A stretch of DNA of 6,210 nucleotides from Rhodopirellula sp. (GCA_003513555.1 DOPG01000241.1:1-6210); one strand, 5' to 3'. Positions 1 to 6,208 are shown, counted from the stretch's first letter. A program made the numbers and translations. Notes: generated by a model not told the origin, from the letters alone.

Positions 1-1
1 A

Positions 2-193
2 GGAGAGAGGCGGCACTCCCCACCGGCTCAGCTGGGGATTGAAGGGCTACTGTCGCAGCCAGGCATCAGCATGGCATTGGTCGGAGGACACAAGCCACAC
101 CAAATTCGCGAAACCGCACAGGCCCGCCCACTATCATCTGCACTTTGCGAAGCGATCGACCAACTCATCGTCGATTCAGGTGGAACCTCGTGA
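2..193 (+). CDS. Aldo/keto reductase, C-terminal fragment (5' end outside window)
   Basis: An open frame runs from the window edge to TGA at 191-193 and gives 63 residues without a start codon. The segment LLSQPGISMALVGGHKPHQI followed by RETA matches the end of the aldo/keto reductase barrel. There a 'QPG-x-VG-x-P-x-Q-x-x-E' stretch forms the last strand and the helix that contacts the NADPH phosphate. It is followed by LSSALCEAIDQLI, which resembles the usual closing helix 'LS-x-E-x-x-x-ID-x-L'. Family members are NAD(P)H-dependent cytosolic oxidoreductases acting on carbonyl compounds, typically about 280-330 residues, so roughly four fifths of the gene lies to the left. The substrate cannot be predicted because the catalytic Asp-Tyr-Lys-His part is missing. 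The gene converges on the minus-strand gene ending at 295. The assignment rests on one C-terminal motif. Confidence 0.75.
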   Translation, partial: GERRHSPPAQLGIEGLLSQPGISMALVGGHKPHQIRETAQARPLSSALCEAIDQLIVDSGGTS

Positions 194-264
194 TGGCGTC
201 TAAAACCGTGCATCAAGCAGTGCTTCCAAATCAGCAAAGCCAATTCACCCCACAAGGTCAAATC

Positions 265-288
265 GGGCAGATCGAATCCTAGCTGCCC
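265..288. terminator. Possible bidirectional terminator between convergent genes
   Basis: GGGCAG at 265-270 and CTGCCC at 283-288 form a perfect 6-bp GC-rich stem with a 12-nt loop. It lies in the 101-nt gap between the stop codons of the two convergent genes. The + strand continues CTTTCATT, and neither side has a good U-run, so intrinsic termination would be weak. Position is the main argument. Confidence 0.35.
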
Positions 289-294
289 CTTTCA

Positions 295-1005
295 TTACAG
301 ACCTTTTGAGAACAGCAATGCTGCCGCTTCCGAAACCACCGACTTGCTTTTTCGATTCCCCATCTTCTTGACGAGCTTTTTCATCTGCTTGGCATCGACA
401 GCCCCCTCAGTTCCCGGCAGCATGGTTTCCAACTTTGTCGCCAGGTCTTTCTGTTTAGCTGCCGCAAACACTGGTTGCAGAAAATTAATCGTTCCGGCGA
501 CATCCAGTGCGCCAACATCACCCGCTGCCAGCAAAGACTGAACCCCGAACTGGAATGCTTTATCGGCGTCCCCTTTGACTAACCAATAGGAAGAGATGCG
601 TCCCAAGAGCCAGCTTCTTCGCACACAGGATTTCACGCCAGTTTTTAGCAGGGTCAGATTCGCGGTGCCGACGTCGCCAGCACCACCAGGACAGGCAGCC
701 GTCAAGTACGCGACATCAAAGTCTGGGAACTGCGATACCATCTCCTCAGCACCCAAACCGTCAAGAGCATCTGCCTGTCTTGCCTCGGCCCCATCGACTT
801 CCACATCAAATATCGAGGTCATGGAATCTTCCGAAGCCGCTTCTCCCTCGCCCACTTCCGCCATTGGCTCATCCATCTCACTGATGGCCTCGGCTTCAGC
901 CGCAGCAAGCTCAGCCCTCAGCTTGCGTTTATCCAAAGTGGCAGCAACAGGAATTGCAATGATGGACACGCAAATGAACGCGACCCAAAGAGAAAAGAAA
1001 AGCAT
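295..1005 (-). CDS. Single-pass membrane-anchored protein of unknown function
   Basis: The product is 236 residues and I do not recognise a named family. Residues 2-24 (from LFFSLWVAF to IPVAATL) form one strongly hydrophobic helix, followed by the basic stretch DKRKLR. By the positive-inside rule this suggests a membrane anchor with the rest of the chain in the cytoplasm. Residues about 30-90 are an Ala/Glu/Asp-rich, very acidic and probably disordered linker. Residues about 90-236 look like a compact helical domain, with two cysteines (105 and 127) and helix pairs such as YWLVKGDADKAFQFGVQSLL that resemble tetratricopeptide-type packing. The last 35 residues are Lys-rich (KQMKKLVKKMGNRKSKS). 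The ATG at 1005 is chosen because it starts just before the hydrophobic segment. No clear Shine-Dalgarno site precedes it. It is separated from the kinase operon by 409 nt and probably has its own promoter. Coding is well supported by the composed domain structure; function is unknown. Confidence 0.8.
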   Translation of the reverse strand: MLFFSLWVAFICVSIIAIPVAATLDKRKLRAELAAAEAEAISEMDEPMAEVGEGEAASEDSMTSIFDVEVDGAEARQADALDGLGAEEMVSQFPDFDVAYLTAACPGGAGDVGTANLTLLKTGVKSCVRRSWLLGRISSYWLVKGDADKAFQFGVQSLLAAGDVGALDVAGTINFLQPVFAAAKQKDLATKLETMLPGTEGAVDAKQMKKLVKKMGNRKSKSVVSEAAALLFSKGL

Positions 1006-1040
1006 GGCGGTCAGAGGGGTTCAAGACAAAAAATGAATGC

Positions 1041-1069
1041 AAATTCGAATGATTAAAACAATAGTTCAA
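1041..1069 (-). promoter_or_regulatory. Possible sigma-70-like promoter for the 1005-295 gene
   Basis: On the minus strand TTGAAC (1069-1064) resembles a -35 box and is separated by 17 nt from GAATTT (1046-1041) as a poor -10 box. The surrounding stretch is the most AT-rich part of the gap and lies 36-64 nt upstream of the start codon. Spacing is good but the -10 match is weak, so this is only a candidate. Confidence 0.25.
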
Positions 1070-1124
1070 CGGCGTTGCAGAAGCAATTTCCGAATTCTAC
1101 CACTTTTCAAGCCTCGCCTGAACG

Positions 1125-1141
1125 TACAGCAGACTGCTGTA
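1125..1141. repeat. Perfect 17-bp palindrome, candidate operator
   Basis: TACAGCAG, a central A, then CTGCTGTA form 8-bp perfectly complementary arms around a one-base centre. It lies about 120 nt upstream of the start of the 1005-295 gene and 56 nt upstream of the candidate -35 box. An odd-length dyad with almost no spacer is typical of a dimeric regulator site. As RNA it could form only a 7-bp stem with a 3-nt loop. No T-run follows on either strand, so a terminator is unlikely. The cognate regulator is not visible. Confidence 0.5.
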
Positions 1142-1290
1142 TTCTGGATAATTCGGCCTTCTGACGGCAAAACCGCCGATTTCCTCAGTTCTCTACAGGA
1201 CAGCACGCAGTAGCAGCAAGATCCTCAATGAAGTTCAAGGCAGACCGGTCGCTGCGGCCGTGGAGCAGCCTTCACCCACCTCTTGGTGCA

Positions 1291-1322
1291 GAAACGATAC
1301 CCGTGTAGCTCCGTACCGTTTC
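1291..1322 (-). repeat. Inverted repeat forming a 10-bp stem in minus-strand RNA
   Basis: The + strand arms are GAAACGATAC (1291-1300) and GTACCGTTTC (1313-1322), with a 12-nt loop. In + strand RNA they leave an A:C mismatch. In minus-strand RNA the same position becomes a G:U wobble, so all ten pairs form. That fits a structure expressed in the direction of the neighbouring genes. It lies 93 nt downstream of the kinase stop. No U-run follows it, so it is not a typical intrinsic terminator; it could protect the 3' end of the kinase operon mRNA or belong to a leader or small RNA. Confidence 0.5.
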
Positions 1323-1361
1323 GATAGCCGCGTTTCGAGATTCCCACTCTTCCCTGCAGCC

Positions 1362-1391
1362 CTGTATCACACCACCTTGTATCATGCCGCC
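1362..1391. repeat. Imperfect 15-nt tandem duplication
   Basis: CTGTATCACACCACC (1362-1376) is followed directly by TTGTATCATGCCGCC (1377-1391). They share 11 of 15 positions, including the core TGTATCA. It lies just downstream of the kinase stop on the minus strand. With so short a unit chance cannot be excluded. Confidence 0.3.
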
Positions 1392-1414
1392 TCATAGTTT
1401 CCTGCCACCGGATT

Positions 1415-3067
1415 TCAAGAATCGTCAATTCCCAGAGTCAAACGCATTTCAGAGTTCAGCGTCTGATCGATCAGACGCTGGGCCGTGGGATTATTGATCT
1501 GCAATTCACCATACCTCGTTTGAAACTCACGGCGAGACTGCGCAAACTCTTCCGCGCGATCCAACTTATCCAACACCTGACATAACTGTGCTAAGGCCAA
1601 AGCTTGGTAAACCTGATCAATATTGGCTTCCTGCAGCAAGGAATCCAGCAAGATCTTGGCTTGCCCCAGTCGCCCATCAGCGAAGAAAAGGCGGGACAAT
1701 TGCAGCGTCGCTTTGGCATGGTAGGCCGCGTTGGTAGCATTATCTTCCATGGGAAAAAATTCCATCACAGACCGCCAGGCAGCTTCATCATTCCGATACA
1801 TGGCTGTGATGTATTGCTGGTCAACCGAATCCGCCTTGGTCACGACCTCAGGACTAAGTAGATCGTTAACGCTTTTTCTTGGTCGACCGTTGGTCCACCA
1901 CCATACCAATCCCCCAAAAACGATTGGTACCAGAATACTGGCAGCGATTGCAACGCTACGTCTTCCCACACGTTTACGCGCGCGATCGGTTGCCCGCTGA
2001 AGCCGAATGGTTGCTGCTGCTGTTCCAACGCCTAGCCCGCCCACGCTGGAGATGGCAGCTTCGTTGCGAATCGCATCGAGCAGTTCACTCGGTGACTGAA
2101 ATCGATCCTGCGGCAACTTACTCATCAGACGACTGACAACTGCAATCAACCATTCCGGCAGATCGGGCTCCCCATCGGAGTTGTAAAGCGCCCGGTTTCG
2201 ATCCAGCGGCACTGGCGTTTCATGCAGATGCATCAATGCCAGAGCCAATGAATCTTCGGCTTCGAAGGGTGGCCGTCCTGCTAGCAGGTGATACACCGTG
2301 ATTCCCAGGGAGTAGAGATCACTGCGGGTATCAACAGTCTTGCCCTGCACTTGCTCAGGGCTCATGTAGCGGGGCGTTCCCAAAGTCAGGCCCACCTGAG
2401 TCAAGTTCGACTGGGTCGCATCGACATCGGCACCCATTCTTGCCAAGCCGAAGTCAGCAACTTTGATAATACCTCTGACGTTACGCATCACGTTTTCAGG
2501 CTTGATATCGCGATGTGTGATCCCAGCTTCAGCAGCCACTTCGAGTGCCGATGCAACACCAACCAGGACTTCAATCGCTTCCTCTGTACCGATCACACCA
2601 TTTCGATCGAGCGACTGCCGAAGATTCTCTCCATCAACCAGTTCTTGAGCAATGTAATGGATAACATCAACATTTCCGACGTCGTGCACCTGAACGATGT
2701 TCGGATGATTCAATTTTGCTGCGGCCCGTGCTTCTCGACGAAACCGATGAATGTAGTCATTATCGCGTGCAAAATCTGGACGCAGGACTTTCAAGGCAAC
2801 CTCACGCCCCAGCGAAAGCTGCCGCGCTGCATAAACGTCCGCCATTCCGCCACGGCCAAGTTTTCTAAGCAACTGAAAATCACCAAGTCGACTGCCGACC
2901 AGACTTGGATAGGCAACCTCACGCGTGCTACCCGCAGACATGAGGTTGGTATCCTGATCTTGGATCTCACCATCCTTGGCCGTAACCGATGAGTCCGCAC
3001 TTTTTGGGTATGTTCCATCACCGGTATTGACGTCGCCGTCTGACTTCTCGAATTCATCCCTATTCAT
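1415..3067 (-). CDS. Transmembrane Hanks-type Ser/Thr protein kinase
   Basis: This 550-residue protein would phosphorylate Ser/Thr residues of cytoplasmic targets in response to a signal sensed across the membrane. Residues 1-60 are acidic and probably disordered. The kinase domain spans about 63-335: glycine loop GRGGMADVY (71-79), VAIK-type lysine K93, helix-C glutamate E112, catalytic HRDIKPEN with D187 and N192, DFG at 205-207, activation segment with several Thr/Ser ending GTPRYMSPEQ, and the structural DTRSDLYSLG. All catalytic residues are present, so it should be active. A basic stretch (RARKRVGRR) precedes one membrane helix at about 371-391. The remaining about 160 residues, probably extracytoplasmic, are helical with tetratricopeptide-like pairs around 445-512. 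The ATG at 3067 is preferred to the TTG one codon upstream because it overlaps the larE stop as TGATG and has an AAAGGG site 10 nt upstream. Target and signal are unknown. Confidence 0.96.
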   Translation of the reverse strand: MNRDEFEKSDGDVNTGDGTYPKSADSSVTAKDGEIQDQDTNLMSAGSTREVAYPSLVGSRLGDFQLLRKLGRGGMADVYAARQLSLGREVALKVLRPDFARDNDYIHRFRREARAAAKLNHPNIVQVHDVGNVDVIHYIAQELVDGENLRQSLDRNGVIGTEEAIEVLVGVASALEVAAEAGITHRDIKPENVMRNVRGIIKVADFGLARMGADVDATQSNLTQVGLTLGTPRYMSPEQVQGKTVDTRSDLYSLGITVYHLLAGRPPFEAEDSLALALMHLHETPVPLDRNRALYNSDGEPDLPEWLIAVVSRLMSKLPQDRFQSPSELLDAIRNEAAISSVGGLGVGTAAATIRLQRATDRARKRVGRRSVAIAASILVPIVFGGLVWWWTNGRPRKSVNDLLSPEVVTKADSVDQQYITAMYRNDEAAWRSVMEFFPMEDNATNAAYHAKATLQLSRLFFADGRLGQAKILLDSLLQEANIDQVYQALALAQLCQVLDKLDRAEEFAQSRREFQTRYGELQINNPTAQRLIDQTLNSEMRLTLGIDDS

Positions 3068-3945
3068 CAATCGACATCCCTTTTTCTTTCCATCCGCGGC
3101 TTCGGTAACTCAATTGGAACGAGAGTCCTGTTCAACTTTCCCGACTGGAACCCTTCCAGATCAAGCGTGACAAAGTTGAAGCCAAACTGCTTGAATTGGT
3201 TCACAAGTTGTCCCTGCGACTCCAACTCGAGAACCGATTTCAACAGGTTCGGCGGTACCTCAATACGAGCAAGCTCATCATGGTGCAGCCTTACACGACA
3301 CTCAGATACTCCGTGAGTCCTGAGCCATGACTCTCCCTGCTCAATCTGCCAGAGTCTTTGGCGGGTAACTTCCACGCCATAAGCGATCCGGCTCGCCAGG
3401 CAGGGCGCAGCGGGTAGATCATGATTTGACAATCCGAAGTGCCGTGCCAAATCACGAACCTTCGCTTTTCCGAATCCCAACGTTGCCAGCGGCGCCACCA
3501 CTTTACGCCGGTTTCCAGCCGTGATCCCAGGGCGGTGATCACCTAAATCATCGTGGTTTGTCCCTGAGACAACTGTCACCTCATCAGTTTGAGCATCAAC
3601 GACTTTGTCGATCAACTCGCTGATCGATGCGTACAGCGTGTCCTTGCAGTAGAAGCAGCGGTTCGAGTCATTTCGCTGATAATCAAAATTTTCCAGCTCA
3701 TCCGTCAACACCACGCGATGAGGGATCCCAATCTCCGCCGCGACATTGACCGCTGTATCCAATTGCCATGCCGGAACACTTGGTGACTGTGCCGTCACTG
3801 CACAGGTATATTCAAGGTTGGCCCTCTGGCAGGCCATCGCGACGACACTGCTGTCGACTCCCCCCGAAAATGCTACGACAACGCGTCGGTAGCCGCGCAG
3901 TAAAGAAACCAGAGATTCAGCGTCTTGCTCAATCGATTGATTCAC
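3067..3945 (-). CDS. larE: ATP-dependent sulfur transferase LarE
   Basis: LarE adenylates the carboxylates of a pyridinium dicarboxylate mononucleotide and turns them into thioacids, giving the nickel-pincer nucleotide cofactor of lactate racemase LarA and related enzymes. It acts in the cytoplasm, after LarB and before LarC. The 292 residues (family about 270-290) contain the PP-loop SGGVDSS (27-33), then NRCFYCK (95-101), SGTNHDDLGDHRPG (127-140), PLATLGFGKAKVRDLA (152-167) and the signature PAAPCLASRIAYG (178-190) with C182 at the sulfur-donor position. The CxxC pair C97/C100 plus C182 fits the three-cysteine subtype known to hold a [4Fe-4S] cluster, rather than the single sacrificial cysteine type of Lactiplantibacillus plantarum. 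The start is GTG at 3945; no in-frame ATG occurs between the in-frame TGA of the upstream gene and this codon. It lies 33 nt after the methyltransferase. No larA, larB or larC is in the window. Confidence 0.94.
   Translation of the reverse strand: MNQSIEQDAESLVSLLRGYRRVVVAFSGGVDSSVVAMACQRANLEYTCAVTAQSPSVPAWQLDTAVNVAAEIGIPHRVVLTDELENFDYQRNDSNRCFYCKDTLYASISELIDKVVDAQTDEVTVVSGTNHDDLGDHRPGITAGNRRKVVAPLATLGFGKAKVRDLARHFGLSNHDLPAAPCLASRIAYGVEVTRQRLWQIEQGESWLRTHGVSECRVRLHHDELARIEVPPNLLKSVLELESQGQLVNQFKQFGFNFVTLDLEGFQSGKLNRTLVPIELPKPRMERKRDVD
3078..3083 (-). promoter_or_regulatory. Ribosome binding site for the kinase start at 3067
   Basis: On the minus strand AAAGGG lies 10 nt before the ATG, inside the last codons of larE. 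It is one of the better Shine-Dalgarno matches in the window and supports the ATG at 3067. Together with the TGATG overlap it indicates translational coupling. Confidence 0.5.
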
Positions 3946-3978
3946 AGACTTACGTCTCGTCGGCAGGTGAGGATGACG

Positions 3979-4848
3979 TCAGGGCATTTGCAGCCTTACA
4001 AAGAAGCCAGCATCCAGACTCCGATCTTCTTCATCCCTTAATTGTGACCTGCCAGCCTCAATAATCAAACGGGACGAACCCCGAAGTGGTTTTAGAAACT
4101 CAGTTTGACGTAAAAACTCCAGAATTTCCTGCTGCTCCACTTGGGGTGAATGCCCCGTCACTAGCAGCCGAAACGACTCCCGATCCAGCAGTTTCAAGCA
4201 GTCGCTGAGCAACGGCCACAAATCGCGTTCCAGCCGCCATGCCTTGCCCTTGGGAGAATGTCCGTAGGCTGGAGGATCCATCAGGATAGTATGATACTTT
4301 CGCTGACGCCTCAATTCGCGAGCAGCAAACTTGGCAGCATCGTCCACCAGGTAGCGGATGACCGCCTCACCCAAGTTGTTTGTTTCGGCTGCCAGACGGG
4401 CCGACTGTACGTTGGGTTTAGCCGCATCAACATGAGCCACAGAGAAGCCAGCACGGGCCAATGCGACGGTGCTTGCACCGGTATAAGCAAACAGGTTAAG
4501 TGCGGCATTACCCTGCACGAAACCCTTTGCATCAGGCTCGAGGCGAATTCCTAGCCAAGTCCAATTCTCACGCTGTTCAGGAAACAGCCCGATGTGCCCA
4601 TAAGGAGTCGGCCGAACGGGCATTCGAAACCCCCCACAATCAATCGCTAGCCCGTCTGGCCATGGCTGATGGTATTCCCAGGTGCGTTCTTCAGCGTTGT
4701 AGGTTGCATCTGCATGCTTCCATCGCGCTGGCCTGCTTGCAACAGTCCCCAACGCTGCTGGCGAAGGACGATCAACGACATACCCAGCCAACGACTCCAG
4801 CTTGCGTCCCATGCCAAAGTCAATTAACTGGTAACGGTGATCAACCAA
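3979..4848 (-). CDS. Class I SAM-dependent methyltransferase, RlmI-like
   Basis: The product has 289 residues with a Rossmann-type methyltransferase fold: motif I NLFAYTGAST (118-127), the acidic ribose-binding residue in HVDAAKPNVQSAR (D141), motif III around VDDAAKF (168-174) and motif IV DPPAYGHSPKG (191-201). This layout resembles the RlmI/RlmK group of 23S rRNA methyltransferases (Methyltrans_SAM). The N-terminal PUA domain of RlmI is absent, and a shorter N-terminal part with YQLIDFGMGRKLE and DRPSPAA takes its place. The substrate is probably RNA but is unproven, and some relatives are annotated simply as SAM-dependent methyltransferases. The start is TTG at 4848. The first in-frame ATG (Met13) would cut off the YQLIDFG segment, which I recall as conserved in this group, and GAGTGGA lies 5 nt upstream of the TTG. 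It follows the lipoprotein gene by 13 nt and larE follows it by 33 nt, so it sits inside the operon. Confidence 0.9.
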   Translation of the reverse strand: MVDHRYQLIDFGMGRKLESLAGYVVDRPSPAALGTVASRPARWKHADATYNAEERTWEYHQPWPDGLAIDCGGFRMPVRPTPYGHIGLFPEQRENWTWLGIRLEPDAKGFVQGNAALNLFAYTGASTVALARAGFSVAHVDAAKPNVQSARLAAETNNLGEAVIRYLVDDAAKFAARELRRQRKYHTILMDPPAYGHSPKGKAWRLERDLWPLLSDCLKLLDRESFRLLVTGHSPQVEQQEILEFLRQTEFLKPLRGSSRLIIEAGRSQLRDEEDRSLDAGFFVRLQMP

Positions 4849-4853
4849 CTTTA

Positions 4854-4860
4854 TCCACTC
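4854..4860 (-). promoter_or_regulatory. Ribosome binding site supporting the TTG start at 4848
   Basis: On the minus strand GAGTGGA ends 5 nt before TTG, in the 13-nt gap after the lipoprotein stop. It is a partial match to GGAGG-type sites. The next ATG is 12 codons into the conserved part of the protein, so this site helps decide the start. Confidence 0.4.
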
Positions 4861-4861
4861 G

Positions 4862-5965
4862 TTATTTCAGGTTCTTCTTGCTTTCCACGTCAGCAGCACT
4901 GGCCACTTCAGTCCCCTTTTCGGCTGCAGGCACCTCAGCTTTTGGTTCGCTACTTTTCTTCGGTTGCGCATCCGCTTTAGCCAGACTGTCGTCTTCCTTG
5001 CCACCGGCTGCAACTTTCGTGCTTTCCGCATTTAACTTCAAGGGCGATCCATCACTTTGGGAAGACGCTGCACTGGCATCTTCGACTTCGCCCTCAGCAG
5101 TTTCAGACTCGGCACTGGCAAGTTGCACATCAGCAGAATAACGCTCCAATAGTTTCGCGATTTCCTCCGGACTGATTCCAAGCATCTCCTCGCCCATGCC
5201 ACCATCATCGAAGACGGGATCTCCGTCTTGAAAACGCATTTCTGCGGTATAGTCGACTGCGGGACGATCAAAAAACTTTTTCGTTGATCCCGTGTCACTC
5301 TTCGATCCAAACCTGAGATCACTTCCGGCCAACTTGGTATGCCCGCGAGCTGAACCGCCTTGAAATGGCCCAATCCCCATCACCCATGTGTCAGTCGCAG
5401 TGGCAACAGAGCTATCAACACCCGACTGCCAAACCGGCGTTCTTGTCTCGCGGTCGTAAGCGAATGCGGCAACTTTAACAGCGGCTTCGCGTGCCTCGCG
5501 GCGGGCGAACGCAAGCTCCCCAGTTCTCGGAATTGTCGGGGCTCCAGGAATCAGGGCGGCTGCGCTCGCCAGCACAGTGGTTTCGGGCACCCCAAACGTC
5601 ACCCGATGATCATCCTGCCCGAGCGTGCCGATTCGCGCTTCTATGACAATTTCCGCTTCAGTGTTGGCGTCCTGAATCAAACAACCCGCCGCTACGATCT
5701 GCTGACGTAATGCACTGGTCACATACTCAGCGTTCACAAAACCTTCGCCCTTCACGTGCCTCAAATAGCTGGTATCCAAATAAACCTTGCTGCCACTGAG
5801 AGGACGAAAGTCAAGCTGCGCAATGCTTCGATCTACAGCATCACTCATCACCAACTGTTCTGTCGCCGTGTACGAGCGTGTCGTACCACAACCGACTGCC
5901 AATATGATTAGCGCGGGGAAAAGCTGCAGCAGATAACAACGGTGGGAAACAAAGCGGCAGTGCAT
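4862..5965 (-). CDS. Putative lipoprotein, DUF6655-like
   Basis: The product has 367 residues. Residues 1-25 form a signal peptide with a basic start and a hydrophobic core (LLQLFPALIILAVG), and C26 in LAVGCGTT is a plausible lipobox cysteine, so it is probably attached to a membrane outside the cytoplasm. The following CGTTRSYTATEQLVMSDAVD and the stretch around PLSGSKVYLDTSYL match what I remember of the planctomycete DUF6655 family, whose function is unknown. Residues 30-240 look like a folded alpha/beta domain, with a conserved-looking WQSGVDSSVATATDTWVMG segment. From about 275 to the end the chain is low-complexity, rich in Ala, Ser, Glu and Lys and probably disordered. The ATG at 5965 is chosen because it places a normal-length signal peptide before the lipobox; the ribosome site is weak. 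It is the first complete gene of the minus-strand operon, 13 nt before the methyltransferase. The family name comes from memory and is less certain than the lipoprotein call. Confidence 0.88.
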   Translation of the reverse strand: MHCRFVSHRCYLLQLFPALIILAVGCGTTRSYTATEQLVMSDAVDRSIAQLDFRPLSGSKVYLDTSYLRHVKGEGFVNAEYVTSALRQQIVAAGCLIQDANTEAEIVIEARIGTLGQDDHRVTFGVPETTVLASAAALIPGAPTIPRTGELAFARREAREAAVKVAAFAYDRETRTPVWQSGVDSSVATATDTWVMGIGPFQGGSARGHTKLAGSDLRFGSKSDTGSTKKFFDRPAVDYTAEMRFQDGDPVFDDGGMGEEMLGISPEEIAKLLERYSADVQLASAESETAEGEVEDASAASSQSDGSPLKLNAESTKVAAGGKEDDSLAKADAQPKKSSEPKAEVPAAEKGTEVASAADVESKKNLK

Positions 5966-6034
5966 TAACTCGAGATCCAGCTCACGAAATGCGGTGGGGC
6001 AAAGTCGGTGGGAACAACTTAAACCGTTCGCCTA

Positions 6035-6208
6035 TCATCTCGCGAGCATCCAACGCAACCCCGAATACATCTCATGAGCCCCATCGCCAACCGCGAAAAT
6101 GCCCCAAAGAACGTCAGCCCGGAATGGCTCAGCCGACAATAGGATGGAGGCAACCGTAAGGTTTAGAACAAGGAAAAAGTGCGGCACCGGCCGCCCTTTA
6201 TCCCGGTT
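6035..6208 (-). CDS. Possible C-terminal end of an unknown membrane protein (5' end outside window)
   Basis: A minus-strand frame is open from the window edge to TGA at 6037-6035 and gives 57 residues. It contains two hydrophobic segments, HFFLVLNLTVASILL and ADVLWGIFAVGDG, followed by HEMYSGLRWMLAR. This composition looks like a small integral membrane protein, and the orientation matches the operon that follows after 69 nt. However, 57 codons without a stop is not rare, other frames here are also open for a stretch, and I recognise no family. It is therefore tentative. Confidence 0.4.
   Translation of the reverse strand, partial: NRDKGRPVPHFFLVLNLTVASILLSAEPFRADVLWGIFAVGDGAHEMYSGLRWMLAR

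Larger units (their letters stand above)
1006..1414. other. 409-nt intergenic region with several inverted repeats, no convincing gene
   Basis: This gap separates the kinase stop codon from the start of the next gene on the same strand. It contains, from right to left, an imperfect tandem repeat (1362-1391), a 10-bp stem (1291-1322), short TCGGC/GCCGA arms (1153-1157 and 1175-1179), a perfect 17-bp palindrome (1125-1141) and a possible promoter. A 67-codon frame on the minus strand (1428-1225) starts inside the kinase gene. It has no domain, no ribosome site and Arg/Trp/Cys-rich composition, so I do not call it. The density of paired arms is compatible with a long structured 5' leader, a small RNA or a dispersed intergenic repeat, but nothing identifies which. 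Confidence 0.5.

Noticed and set aside
28..261. 77-codon minus-strand frame
   Set aside because: It lies antisense to the aldo/keto reductase end and has Ser/Pro/Cys-rich composition with no domain.
596..1036. 146-codon + strand frame
   Set aside because: It is the antisense shadow of the acidic linker of the 1005-295 gene, hence its Ala/Ser richness.
1153..1179. TCGGC/GCCGA arms as a terminator or riboswitch
   Set aside because: Only five pairs with a 17-nt loop and no U-run; not distinguishable from chance.
1225..1428. 67-codon minus-strand frame after the kinase
   Set aside because: It begins inside the kinase gene, has no ribosome site and an odd Arg/Trp/Cys composition; kept only as part of the intergenic description.
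2288..2992. 234-codon + strand frame
   Set aside because: It is fully antisense to the kinase catalytic domain, whose motifs are intact; its His/Ser/Cys-rich product has no recognisable fold.
3979..3981. Possible methyltransferase-LarE read-through fusion, as both are in the same frame
   Set aside because: The TGA separates two complete domains, a 33-nt spacer and a GTG start follow, and no recoding signal is seen.
4500..5141. 213-codon + strand frame
   Set aside because: It spans the antisense of two real genes, the methyltransferase and the lipoprotein tail; the Ala/Ser-rich part mirrors the low-complexity tail.
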